Positions 36,798 to 48,931 of a DNA stretch of 64,000 nt are shown one piece after another. The translations under genes and the position numbers were made by a program. The stretch is from Clusia tigrina (lineage: Eukaryota > Arthropoda > Insecta > Diptera > Clusiidae): the NCBI GenBank assembly GCA_920105625.2, contig OV050030.1:243319889-243383888 (forward strand), in the 5' to 3' direction. The first letter of the stretch is position 1. Each line of letters begins with the position of its first letter. The notes below the pieces were generated by a model. That model made no database searches. It worked only from the letters and a program-made list of their open reading frames with translations, and was not told the origin of the DNA.

Positions 36798-39169
36798 AGA
36801 AGTTAGGGCCATTTGAAGTTTTATCAGTGTTTGATTTGGGACTCAAGGTTAGCATAGCTTTGAGCGATAACTTAAATTGACAAGAGGCTCGAGTACTTTA
36901 TTGTTACAAAATTTCAAGGTTTTATGATGCTCCAGTAAAAAGTTACAAGCATTTGTATATTGCAAACTTTGATAGGTGTAGGACGTACCGTATAGAAGTT
37001 AGGGCCATTTGAAGTTTTATCAGTATTTGATTTGGGACTCAAGGGTAGCATAGCTTTGAGCGATAGCTTAAATTGACAAGAGGCTCGAGTACTTCATTGT
37101 TACAAAATTTCAAGGTTTTATATGACGCTCCAGTAAAAACTTACAAGCATTTGTATGTTTCAAACTTTGACAGGTGTAGGATGACCGTATAGAAGTTAGG
37201 GCCATTGGAAGTTTTATCAGTGTTTGATTTGGGACTCAAGGGTAGCATAGCTTTGAGCGATAGCTTAAATTGACAAGAGGCTCGAATACTTTATTGTTAC
37301 AAAATTTCAAAGTTTTATGACGCTCCAGTAAAAATTTACAAGCATTTGAATGTTGCAAACTTTGATAGGTGTAGGACGTACCGTATAGAAGTTAGGGCCA
37401 TTTGAAGTTTTATCAGTGTTTGATTTGGGACTCAAGGGTAGCATAGCTTTGAGCGATAGTTTAAATTGACAAGAGGCTCGAGTACTTTATTGTTACAAAA
37501 TTTCAAGGTTTTATGACACTCCAGTAAAAAGTTACAAGCATTTGTATGTTGCAAACTTTGATAGGTGTAGGACGTACCGTATAGAAGTTAGGGCCATTTG
37601 AAGTTCTATCAGTGTTTGATTTGGTACTCAAGGGTAGCATAGCTTTGAGCGATAGCTTAAATTGACAAGAGGCTCGAGTACTTAATAGTTACAAAGTTTC
37701 AAGGTTTTATGACGATCCAGTAAAAAGTTACAAGCATTTGTATGTTGCAAACTTTGACAGGTGTAGGATGACCGTATAGAAGTTAGGGCCATTGGAAGTT
37801 TTATCAGTGTTTGATTTGGCACTCAAGGGTAGCATAGCTTTGAGCGATAGCTTAAATTGACAAGAGGCTCGAGTACTTTATTGTTACAAAATTTCAAGGT
37901 TTTATGACGCTCCAGTAAAAAGTTACAGGCATTTGTATGTTGCAAACTTTGATAGGTGTAGGACGTTCCGTATAGAAGTTAGGGCCATTTGAAGTTTTAT
38001 CAGTGTTTGATTTGGTATTCAAGGGTAGCATAGCTTTGAGCGATAGCTTAAATTGACAAGAGGCTCGAGTACTTCATTGTTACAAAATTTCAAGGTTTTA
38101 TGACGCTCCAGTAAAAAGTTACAAGCATTTGTATGTTGCAATCTTTGATAGGTGTAGGACGTTCCGTATAGAAGTTAGGGCCATTTGAAGTTTTATCAGT
38201 GTTTGATTTGGGACTCAAGGGTAGCATAGCTTTGAGCGATAGCTTAAATTGACAAGAGGCTCGAGTACTTCATTGTTACAAAATTTCAAGGTTTTATATG
38301 ACGCTCCAGTAAAAACTTACAAGCATTTGTATGTTTCAAACTTTGACAGGTGTAGGATGACCGTATAGAAATCAGGGCCATTGGAAGTTTTATCAGTGTT
38401 TGATTTGGGACTCAAGGGTAGCATAGCTTTGAGCGATAGCTTAAATTGACAAGAGGCTCGAGTACTTTATTGTTACAAAATTTCAAGGTTTTATGACGCT
38501 CCAGTATAAAGTTACAAGCATTTGTATGTTGCAAACTTCGATAGGTGTAGGACGTACCGTATAGAAGTTAGGGCCATTTGAAGTTTTATCAGTGTTTGAT
38601 TTGGGACTCAAGGTTAGCATAGCTTTGAGCGATAACTTAAATTGACAAGAGTCTCGAGTACTTTATTGTTGCAAAATTTCAAGGTTTTATGACGCTCCAG
38701 TAAAAAGTTACAAGCATTTGTATATTGCAAACTTTGATAGGTGTAGGAAGTACCGTATAGAAGTTTCGGCCATTTGAAGTTTTATCAGTGTTTGATTTGG
38801 GACTCAAGGGTAGCATAGCTTTGAGCGATAGCTTAAATTGACAAGAGGCTCGAATACTTCATTGTTACAAAATTTCAAGGTCTTATGACGCTCCAGTAAA
38901 AAGTTACAAGCATTTGTAAGTTGCAAACTTTGATAGGTCTAGGACGTACCGTATAGAAGTTAGGGCCATTTGAAGTTCTATCAGTGTTTGATTTGGGACT
39001 CAAGGGTAGAGTAGCTTTAAGCGATAGCTTAAATTGACAAGAGGCTCGAGTACTTTATTGTTACAAAATTTCAAGGTTTTATGACGCTCCAGTAAAAAGT
39101 TATAGGCATTTGTATGTTGCAAACTTTGATAGGTGTAGGACGTACCGTATAGAAGTTAGGGCCATTTGA
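36798..39169. repeat. satellite tract; later part is copied at about 42.1 kb
   Basis: Twelve or so monomers of mixed types lie here. From about 37,985 the order (GTATTCAAGG, then CAATCTTTG with GTTCCG, TATATGACG with GAAATCAGG, TATAAAG with CTTCGATAGG, GGAAGTACC with GTTTCGGCC) matches 42,101 onward at +4,116, exactly 21 x 196. CAATCTTTG is at 38,140 and 42,256. No other content was seen. Confidence 0.86.
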
Positions 39170-40345
39170 AGTTTTATCAGTGTTCGATTTGTGGCTCAAG
39201 GGTAGCATAGCTTTGAGCGATTGCTTAAATTGACAAGAGGCTGGAGTACTTTATTGTTACAAAATTTCAAGGTTTTATGACGCTCCAGTAAAAAGTTACA
39301 AGCATTTGTATGTTGCAAACTTGGATAGGTGTAGGACGTACCGTATAGAAGTTAGGGCCATTTGAAGTTTTATCAGTATTTGATTTGGTACTAAAGGGTA
39401 GCATAGCTTTGAGCGATAGCTTAAATTGACAAGAGGCTCGAATACTTTATTGTTACAAAATTTCAAGGTTTTATGACGCTCCAGTAAAAAGTTCCAAGCA
39501 TTTGTATGTTGCAAACTTTGATAGGTGTAGGACGTACCATATAGAAGTTAGGGCCATTTGAAGTATTATCAGTGTTCGATTTGGGACTCAAGGGTAGCAT
39601 AGCTTCGAGCGATAGCTTAAATTGACAAGAGGCTCGAGTACTTTATTGTTACAAAATTTCAAGGTTTTATGACGCTCCAGTAAAAAGTTACAAGCATTTG
39701 TATGTTGCAAACTTTGATAGGTGTAGGACGTACCATATAGAAGTTAGGGCCATTTGAAGTATTATCAGTGTTCGATTTGGGACTCAAGGGTAGCATAGCT
39801 TTGAGCGATAGCTTAAATTGACAAGAGGCTCGAATTCTTTATTGTTACAAAATTTCAAGGTTCTATGACGCTCCAGTAAAAAGTTACAAGCATTTGTATG
39901 TTGCAAACTTTGGTAGGTGTAGGACGTACCGTATGGAAGTTAGGGCCATTTGAAGTTTTATCACTATTTGATTTGGTACTCAAGGGTAGCATAGCTTTGA
40001 GCGATAGCTTAAATTGACAAGAGGCTCGAATACTTTATTGTTACAAAATTTCAAGGTTTTATGACGCTCCAGTAAAAAGTTACAGGCATTTGTATGTTGC
40101 AAACTTTGATAGGTGTAGGACGTACCGTATAGAAGTTAGGGCCATTTGAAGTTCTATCAGTGTTTGATTTGGTACTCAAGGGTAGCATAGCTTTGAGCGA
40201 TAGCTTAAATTGACAAGAGGCTCGAGTAATTTATTGTTACAAAATTTCAAGGTTTTATGGCGCTCCAGTATAAAGTTACAAGCATTTGTATGTTGCAAAC
40301 TTTGATAGGTGTAGGACGTACCGTATAGAAGTTAGGGCCATTTGA
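39170..40345. repeat. 6-monomer higher-order repeat, 1,176 bp, copy 1
   Basis: Six monomers repeat at +1,176, exactly 6 x 196. Anchors are CGATTTGTGGCTC (39,185 and 40,361), AACTTGGATAGG, GGTACTAAAGG, GTTCCAAGC, AGCTTCGAGCG and TTTGGTAGGTG. A matching 72-codon minus-strand frame appears in each copy (39,296-39,514 and 40,472-40,690). It is satellite read-through. Confidence 0.91.
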
Positions 40346-41521
40346 AGTTTTATCAGTGTTCGATTTGTGGCTCAAGGGTAGCATAGCTTTGAGCGATTGC
40401 TTAAATTGACAAGAGGCTGGAGTACTTTATTGTTACAAAATTTCAAGGTTTTATGACGCTCCAGTAAAAAGTTACAAGCATTTGTATGTTGCAAACTTGG
40501 ATAGGTGTAGGACGTACCGTATAGAAGTTAGGGTCATTTGAAGTTTTATCAGTATTTGATTTGGTACTAAAGGGTAGCATAGCTTTGAGCGATAGCTTAA
40601 ATTGACAAGAGGCTCGAATACTTTATTGTTACAAAATTTCAAGGTTTTATGACGCTCCAGTAAAAAGTTCCAAGCATTTGTATGTTGCAAACTTTGATAG
40701 GTGTAGGACGTACCATATAGAAGTTAGGGCCATTTGAAGTATTATCAGTGTTCGATTTGGGACTCAAGGGTAGCATAGCTTCGAGCGATAGCTTAAATTG
40801 ACAAGAGGCTCGAGTACTTTATTGTTACAAAATTTCAAGGTTTTATGACGCTCCAGTAAAAAGTTACAAGCATTTGTATGTTGCAAACTTTGATAGGTGT
40901 AGGACGTACCATATAGAAGTTAGGGCCATTTGAAGTATTATCAGTGTTCGATTTGGGACTCAAGGGTAGCATAGCTTTGAGCGATAGCTTAAATTGACAA
41001 GAGGCTCGAATTCTTTATTGTTACAAAATTTCAAGGTTCTATGACGCTCCAGTAAAAAGTTACAAGCATTTGTATGTTGCAAACTTTGGTAGGTGTAGGA
41101 CGTACCGTATGGAAGTTAGGGCCATTTGAAGTTTTATCACTATTTGATTTGGTACTCAAGGGTAGCATAGCTTTGAGCGATAGCTTAAATTGACAAGAGG
41201 CTCGAATACTTTATTGTTACAAAATTTCAAGGTTTTATGACGCTCCAGTAAAAAGTTACAGGCATTTGTATGTTGCAAACTTTGATAGGTGTAGGACGTA
41301 CCGTATAGAAGTTAGGGCCATTTGAAGTTCTATCAGTGTTTGATTTGGTACTCAAGGGTAGCATAGCTTTGAGCGATAGCTTAAATTGACAAGAGGCTCG
41401 AGTACTTTATTGTTACAAAATTTCAAGGTTTTATGGCGCTCCAGTATAAAGTTACAAGCATTTGTATGTTGCAAACTTTGATAGGTGTAGGACGTACCGT
41501 ATAGAAGTTAGGGCCATTTGA
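40346..41521. repeat. 6-monomer higher-order repeat, 1,176 bp, copy 2
   Basis: This is nearly identical to copy 1. Visible differences are GGGTCATTTG near 40,530 where copy 1 has GGGCCATTTG, and GAGTAATTTATTG only near 40,230 at the end of copy 1. It ends near 41,537, where TTTGATTTGGGACTC replaces CGATTTGTGGCTC. Confidence 0.9.
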
Positions 41522-43979
41522 AGTTTTATCAGTGTTTGATTTGGGACTCAAGGTTAGCATAGCTTTGAGTGATAACTTAAATTGACAAGAGGCTCGAGTA
41601 CTTTATTGTTACAAAATTTCAAGGTTTTATGACGCTCCAGTAAAAAGTTACAGGCATTTGTATGTTGCAAACTTTGATAGGTGTAGGACATACCGTATAG
41701 AAGTTAGGGCCATTTGAAGTTCTATCAGTGTTTGATTTGGTACTCAAGGGTAGCATAGCTTTGAGCGATAGCTTAAATTGACAAGAGGCTCGAGTACTTT
41801 ACTGTTACAAAATTTCAAGGTTTTATGGCGCTCCAGTATAAAGTTACAAGCATTTGTATGTTGCAAACTTTGATAGGTGTAGGACGTACCGTATAGAAGT
41901 TAGGGCCATTTGAAGTTTTATCAGTGTTTGATTTGGGACTCAAGGTTAGCATAGCTTTGAGTGATAATTTAAATTGACAAGAGGCTCGAGTACTTTATTG
42001 TTACAAAGTTTCAAGGTTTTATGACGATCCAGTAAAAAGTTACAAGCATTTGTATGTTGCAAACTTTGACAGGTGTAGGATGACCGTATAGAAGTTAGGG
42101 CCATTGGAAGTTTTATCAGTGTTTGATTTGGTATTCAAGGGTAGCATAGCTTTGAGCGATAGCTTAAATTGACAAGAGGCTCGAGTACTTCATTGTTACA
42201 AAATTTCAAGGTTTTATGACGCTCCAGTAAAAAGTTACAAGCATTTGTATGTTGCAATCTTTGATAGGTGTAGGACGTTCCGTATAGAAGTTAGGGCCAT
42301 TTGAAGTTTTATCAGTGTTTGATTTGGGACTCAAGGGTAGCATAGCTTTGAGCGATAGCTTAAATTGACAAGAGGCTCGAGTACTTCATTGTTACAAAAT
42401 TTCAAGGTTTTATATGACGCTCCAGTAAAAACTTACAAGCATTTGTATGTTTCAAACTTTGACAGGTGTAGGATGACCGTATAGAAATCAGGGCCATTGG
42501 AAGTTTTATCAGTGTTTGATTTGGGACTCAAGGGTAGCATAGCTTTGAGCGATAGCTTAAATTGACAAGAGGCTCGAGTACTTTATTGTTACAAAATTTC
42601 AAGGTTTTATGACGCTCCAGTATAAAGTTACAAGCATTTGTATGTTGCAAACTTCGATAGGTGTAGGACGTACCGTATAGAAGTTAGGGCCATTTGAAGT
42701 TTTATCAGTGTTTGATTTGGGACTCAAGGTTAGCATAGCTTTGAGCGATAACTTAAATTGACAAGAGGCTCGAGTACTTTATTGTTGCAAAATTTCAAGG
42801 TTTTATGACGCTCCAGTAAAAAGTTACAAGCATTTGTATATTGCAAACTTTGATAGGTGTAGGAAGTACCGTATAGAAGTTTCGGCCATTTGAAGTTTTA
42901 TCAGTGTTTGATTTGGGACTCAAGGGTAGCATAGCTTTGAGCGATAGCTTAAATTGACAAGAGGCTCGAATACTTCATTGTTACAAAATTTCAAGGTTTT
43001 ATGACGCTCCAGTAAAAAGTTATAAGCATTTGTAAGTTGCAAACTTTGATAGGTGTAGGACGTACCGTATAGAAGTTAGGGCCATTTGAAGTTCTATCAG
43101 TGTTTGATTTGGGACTCAAGGGTAGAATAGTTTTAAGCGATAGCTTAAATTGACAAGAGGCTCGAGTACTTTATTGTTACAAAATTTCAAGGTTTTATGA
43201 CGCTCCAGTAAAAAGTTACAGGCATTTGTATGTTGCAAACTTTGTAGGTGTAGGACGTACCGTATAGAAGTTAGGGCCATTTGAAGTTTTATCAGTGTTC
43301 GATTTGTGGCTCAAGGGTAGCATAGCTTTGAGCGATTGCTTAAATTGACAAGAGGCTGGAGTACTTTATTGTTACAAAATTTCAAGGTTTTATGACGCTC
43401 CAGTAAAAAGTTATAAGCATTTGTATGTTGCAAACTTGGATAGGTGTAGGACGTACCGTATAGAAGTTAGGGCCATTTGAAGTTTTATCAGTATTTGATT
43501 TGGTACTCAAGGGTAGCATAGCTTTGAGCGATAGCTTAAATTGACAAGAGGCTCGAATACTTTATTGTTACAAAATTTCAAGGTTTTATGACGCTCCAGT
43601 AAAAAGTTACAAGCATTTGTATGTTGCAAACTTTGATAGGTGTAGGACGTACCATATAGAAGTTAGGGCCATTTGAAGTATTGTCAGTGTTCGATTTGGG
43701 ACTCAAGGCTAGCATAGCTTCGAGCGATAGCTTAAATTGACAAGAGGCTCGAGTACTTTATTGTTACAAAATTTCAAGGTTTTATGACGCTCCAGTAAAA
43801 AGTTACAGGCATTTGTATGTTGCAAACTTTGTAGGTGTAGGACGTACCGTATAGAAGTTAGGGCCATTTGAAGTTCTATCAGTGTTTGATTTGGTACTCA
43901 AGGGTAGCATAGCTTTGAGCGATAGCTTAAATTGACAAGAGGCTCGAGAACTTTATTGTTACAAAATTTCAAGGTTTTA
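41522..43979. repeat. satellite tract matching 38-39.6 kb and 62-64 kb
   Basis: From 42,101 to about 43,740 this follows the order of 37,985-39,655 at +4,116, shifting to +4,114 after a two-base deletion (CTTTGTAGGTG near 43,242). From about 42,130 to its end it also resembles 62,124-64,000 with an offset near 19,994-19,996 bp. It therefore forms one end of the longest-range repetition in the window. Confidence 0.85.
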
Positions 43980-45014
43980 TGGCGCTCCAGTATAAAGTTA
44001 CAAGCATTTGTATGTTGCAAACTTTGATAGGTGTAGGACGTACCGTATAGAATTTAGGGCCATTTGAAGTTTTATCAGTGTTTGATTTGGGACTCAAGGT
44101 TAGCATAGCTTTGACTGATAACTTAAATTGACAAGAGGCTCGAGTACTTTATTGTTACAAAATTTCAAGGTTTTATAACGATCCAGTAAAAAGTTACAAG
44201 CATTTGTATGTTGCAAACTTTGACAGGTGTAGGATGACCGTATAGAAGTTAGGGCCATTGGAAGTTTTATCAGTGTTTGATTTGGGACTCAAGGGTAGCA
44301 TAGCTTTGAGCGATAGCTTAAATTGACAAGAGGCTCGAGTACTTTATTGTTACCAAATTTCAAGGTTTTAGGATGCTCCAGTAAAAAGTTACAAGCATTT
44401 GTATATTGCAAACATTGATAGGTGTAGGACGTTCCGTACAGAAGTTAGGGCCATTTGAAGTTTTATCAGTGTTTGATTTGGGACTCAAGGGTAGCATAGC
44501 TTTGAGCGATAGCTTAAATTGACAAGAGGCTCGAGTACTTCATTGTTACAAAATTTCAAGGTTTTATATGACGCTCCAGTAAAAACTTACAAGCATTTGT
44601 ATGTTTCAAACTTTGACAGGTGTAGGATGACCGTATAGAAGTCAGGGCCATTGGAAGTTTTATCAGTGTTTGATTTGGGACTCAAGGGTAGCATAGCTTT
44701 GAGCGATAGCTTAAATTGACAAGAGGCTCGAGTACTTTATTGTTACAAAATTTCAAGGTTTTATGACGCTCCAGTATAAGGTTACAAGCATTTGTATGTT
44801 GCAAACTTCGACAGGTGTAGGACGTACCGTATAGAAGTTAGGGCCATTTGAAGTTTTATCAGTGTTTGATTTGGGACTCAAGGTTAGCATAGCTTTGAGC
44901 GATAACTTAAATTGACAAGAGGCTCGAGTACTTTATTGTTGCAAAATTTCAAGGTTTTATGACGCTCCAGTAAAAAGTTACAAGCATTTGTATATTGCAA
45001 AGTTTTAAAGGTGT
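43980..45014. repeat. start of the nested 3.5-5.1 kb repeat system
   Basis: The monomer with GGCGCTCCAGTATAAAG, GAATTTAGGGCC and GACTGATAAC (44,051) recurs at 47,580, 3,529 bp later. The next shared landmark, TACCAAATTTC with TTTTAGGATGCTCC, is 3,725 bp apart (44,351 and 48,076) because one extra monomer sits at 47,861-48,056. One copy-specific change is GCAAAGTTTTAAAGG near 45,000. Confidence 0.85.
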
Positions 45015-47505
45015 AGGACGTACCGTATAGAAGTTAGGGCCATTTGAAGTTTTATCAGTGTTTGATTTGGGACTCAAGGTTAGCATAGCTTTGAGCGATA
45101 ACTTAAATTGACAAGAGGCTCGAGTACTTTATTGTTACAAAATTTCAAGGTTTTATGATGCTCCAGTAAAAAGTTACAAGCATTTGTATGTTGCAAACTT
45201 TGATAGGTGTAGGACGTTCCGTATAGAAGTTAGGGCCTTTTGAAGTTTTATCACTATTTGATTTGGTACTCAAGGGTAGCATAGCTTTGAGCGATAGCTT
45301 AAATTGACAAGAGGCTCGAGTACTTTATTGTTACAAAATTTCAAGATTTTATAACGGTCCAGTAAAAAGTTACAAGCATTTGTATCTTGCAAACTTCGAT
45401 AGGTGTAGGACGTACCGTATAGAAGTTAGGGCCATTTTAAGTTTTATCAGTGTTTGATTTGGGACTCAAGGTTAGCATAGCTTTGAGCGATAACTTAAAT
45501 TGACAAGAGGCTCGAGTACTTTATTGTTGCAAAATTTCAAGGTTTTATAACGCTCCAGTAAAAAGTTACAAGCATTTGTATATTGCAAACTTTGATAGGT
45601 GTAGGACGTACCGTATAGAAGTTAGGGCCATTTGAAGTTTTATCAGTGTTTGATTTGGGACTCAAGGTTAGCATAGCTTTGAGCGATAACTTAAATTGAC
45701 AAGAGGCTCGAGTACTTTATTGTTGCAAAATTTCAAGGTTTTATAACGCTCCAGTAAAAAGTTACAAGCATTTGTATATTGCAAACTTTGATAGGCGTAG
45801 GACGTACCGTATAGAAGTTAGGGCCATTTGAAGTTTTATCAGTGTTTGATTTGGGACTCAAGGGTAGCATAGCTTTGAGCGATAGCTTAAATTGACAAGA
45901 GGCTCGAGTACTTCATTGTTACAAAATTTCAAAGTTTTATGACGCTCCAGTAAAAAGTTACAAGCATTTGTATATTGCAAACTTTGATAGGTGTAGGACG
46001 TATCGTATAGAAGTTAGGGCCATTTGAAGTTTTATCAGTGTTTGATTTGGGACTCAAGGTTAGCATAGCTTTGAGCGATAACTTAAATTGACAAGAGGCT
46101 CGAGTACTTTATTGTTACAAAATTTCAAGGTTTTATGATGCTCCAGTAAAAAGTTACAAGCATTTGTATATTGCAAACTTTGATAGGTGTAGGACGTACC
46201 GTATAGAAGTTAGGGCCATTTGAAGTTTTTTCAGTATTTGATTTGGGACTCAAGGGTAGCATAGCTTTGAGCGATAGCTTAAATTGACAAGAGGCTCGAG
46301 TACTTCATTGTTACAAAATTTCAAGGTTTTATATGACGCTCCAGTAAAAACTTACAAGCATTTGTATGTTTCAAACTTTGACAGGTGTAGGATGACCGTA
46401 TAGAAGTTAGGTCCACTGGAAGTTTTATCAGTGTTTGATTTGGGACTCAAGGGTAGCATAGCTTTGAGCGATAGCTTAAATTGACAAGAGGCTCGAATTC
46501 TTTATTGTTACAAAATTTCAAGGTTCTATGACGCTCCAGTAAAAAGTTACAAGCATTTGTATGTTGCAAACTTTGATAGGTGTAGGACGTACCGTATGGA
46601 AGTTAGGGCCATTTGAAGTTTTATCAGTGTTTGATTTGGTACTCAAGGGTAGCATAGCTTTGAGCGATAGCTTAAATTGACAAGAGGCTCGAGTACTTTA
46701 TTGTTACAAAATTTCAAGGTTTTATGACGCTCCAGTAAAAAGTTACAAGCATTTGTATGTTGCAAACTTTGATAGGTGTAATACGTACCGTATAGAAGTT
46801 AGGGCCATTTGAAGTTCTATCAGTGTTTGATTTGGAACTCAAGGGTAACATAGCTTTGAGCGATAGCTTAAATTGACAAGAGGCTCGAATACTTTATTGT
46901 TACAAAATTTCAAAGTTTTATGACGCTCCAGTAAAAAGTTACAAGCATTTGTATGTTGCAAACTTTGATAGGTGTAGGACGTACCGTATGGAAGTTAGGG
47001 CCATTTGAAGTTTTATCACTATTTGATTTGGTACTCAAGTGTAGCATAGCTTTGAGCGATAGCTTAAATTGACAAGAGACTCGAGTACTTTATTGTTACA
47101 AAATTTCAAGGGTTTATGACGCTCCAGTAAAAAGTTACAGGCATTTGTATGTTGCAAACTTTGATAGGTGTAGGACGTACCGTATAGAAGTTAGGGCCAT
47201 TTGAAGTTTTATCAGTATTTGATTTGGTACTCAAGGGTAGCATAGCTTTGAGCGATAGCTTAAATTGACAAGAGGCTCGAATACTTTATTGTTACAAAAT
47301 TTCAAGGTTTTATGACGCTCCAGTAAAAAGTTATAAGCATTTGTATGTTGCAAACTTTGATAGGTGTAGGACGTACCATATAGAAGTTAGGGCCATTTGA
47401 AGTATTATCAGTGTTCGATTTGGGACTCAAGGGTAGCATAGCTTTGAGCGATAGCTTAAATTGACAAGAGGCTCGAGTACTTTATTGTTACAAAATTTCA
47501 AGGTT
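45015..47505. repeat. nested higher-order block, copy A
   Basis: About 2.49 kb matches 48,935-51,425 at +3,920. Anchors are GGGCCTTTTGAAG, CAAGATTTTATAACGG, the doublet TTGCAAAATTTC/TATAACGCTCC, GGTCCACTGG (GGGCCACTGG downstream), GCTCGAATTC (46,491 and 50,411), GGGTAACATAGC and GAGACTCGAG. It ends where GGCGCTCCAGTATAAAG replaces GACGCTCCAGTAAAAAG. Confidence 0.88.
45509..46489. repeat. five-monomer cassette, copy 1
   Basis: The cassette is five monomers in fixed order: two TTGCAAAATTTC/TATAACGCTCC/TATATTGC monomers, one CATTGTTAC/CAAAGTTTTATG monomer, one GATGCTCC/CAGTATTTG monomer, and one TATATGACG/GTTTCAAAC/GGATGACCG monomer of 197 bp. Total 981 bp. Monomer starts are 45,509, 45,705, 45,901, 46,097 and 46,293. 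Confidence 0.88.
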
Positions 47506-47860
47506 TTATGGCGCTCCAGTATAAAGTTACAAGCCTTTGTATGTTGCAAACTTTGATAGGTGTAGGACGTACCGTATAGAATTTAGGGCCATTTGAAGTT
47601 TTATCAGTGTTTGATTTGGGACTCAAGGTTAGCATAGCTTTGACTGATAACTTAAATTGACAAGAGGCTCGAGTACTTTATTGTTACAAAATTTCAAGGT
47701 TTTATGACGATCCAGTAAAAAGTTACAAGCATTTGTATGTTGCAAACTTTGACAGGTGTAGGATGACCGTATAGAAGTTAGGGCCATTGGAAGTTTTATC
47801 AGTGTTTGATTTGGGACTCAAGGGTAGCATAGCTTTGAGCGATAGCTTAAATTGACAAGA

Positions 47861-48056
47861 GGCTCGAGTTCTTTATTGTTACAAAATATCAAGGTTCTAT
47901 GACGCTCCAGTAAAAAGTTACAAGCATTTGTATGTTGCAAACTTTGATAGGTGTAGCACGTACCGTATAGAAGTTAGGGCCATTTGAAGTTTTATCAGTG
48001 TTTGATTTGGGACTCAAGGGTAGCATAGCTTTGAGCGATAGCTTAAATTGACAAGA
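47861..48056. repeat. isolated left-zone monomer type in the right half
   Basis: This 196-bp monomer has CTCGAGTTCTTTATTG followed by AAATATCAAGGTTCTATG, a type common in the first 19.5 kb but not noticed between there and this point. It is exactly the extra monomer that changes the local offset from 3,529 to 3,725 bp, so it looks like an insertion relative to the 44-kb copy. Confidence 0.8.
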
Positions 48057-48931
48057 GGCTCGAGTACTTTATTGTTACCAAATTTCAAGGTTTTAGGATG
48101 CTCCAGTAAAAAGTTACAAGCATTTGTATATTGCAAACATTGATAGGTGTAGGACGTTCCGTATAGAAGTTAGGGCCATTTGAAGTTTTATCAGTGTTTG
48201 ATTTGGGACTCAAGGGTAGCATAGCTTTGAGCGATAGCTTAAATTGACAAGAGGCTCGAGTACTTCATTGTTACAAAATTTCAAGGTTTTATATGACGCT
48301 CCAGTAAAAACTTACAAGCATTTGTATGTTTCAAACTTTGACAGGTGTAGGATGACCGTATAGAAGTCAGGGCCATTGGAAGTTTTATCAGTGTTTGATT
48401 TGGGACTCAAGGGTAGCATAGCTTTGAGCGATAGCTTAAATTGACAAGAGGCTCGAGTACTTTATTGTTACAAAATTTCAAGGTTTTATGACGCTCCAGT
48501 ATAAAGTTACAAGCATTTGTATGTTGCAAACTTTGACAGGTGTAGGACGTACCGTATAGAAGTTAGGGCCATTTGAAGTTTTATCAGTGTTTGATTTGGG
48601 ACTCAAGGTTAGCATAGCTTTGAGCGATAACTTAAATTGACAAGAGGCTCGAGTACTTTATTGTTGCAAAATTTCAAGGTTTTATGACGCTCCAGTAAAA
48701 AGTTACAAACATTTGTATATTGCAAACTTTGATAGGTGTAGGACGTACCGTATAGAAGTTAGAGCCATGTGAAGTTTTATCAGTGTTTGATTTGGGACTC
48801 AGGGGTAGCATAGCTTTGAGCGATAGCTTAAATTGACAAGAGGCTCGAATACTTCATTGTTACAAAATTTCAAGGTTTTATGACGCTCCAGTAAAAAGTT
48901 ACAAGCATTTGTAAGTTGCAACTTTGATAGG

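Noticed and set aside
39296..39514. 72-codon minus-strand frame, also at 40,472-40,690
   Set aside because: It is the same satellite peptide as other frames, opened by point changes and copied by the 1,176-bp duplication. No ribosome-binding, splice or promoter context and no protein family likeness.
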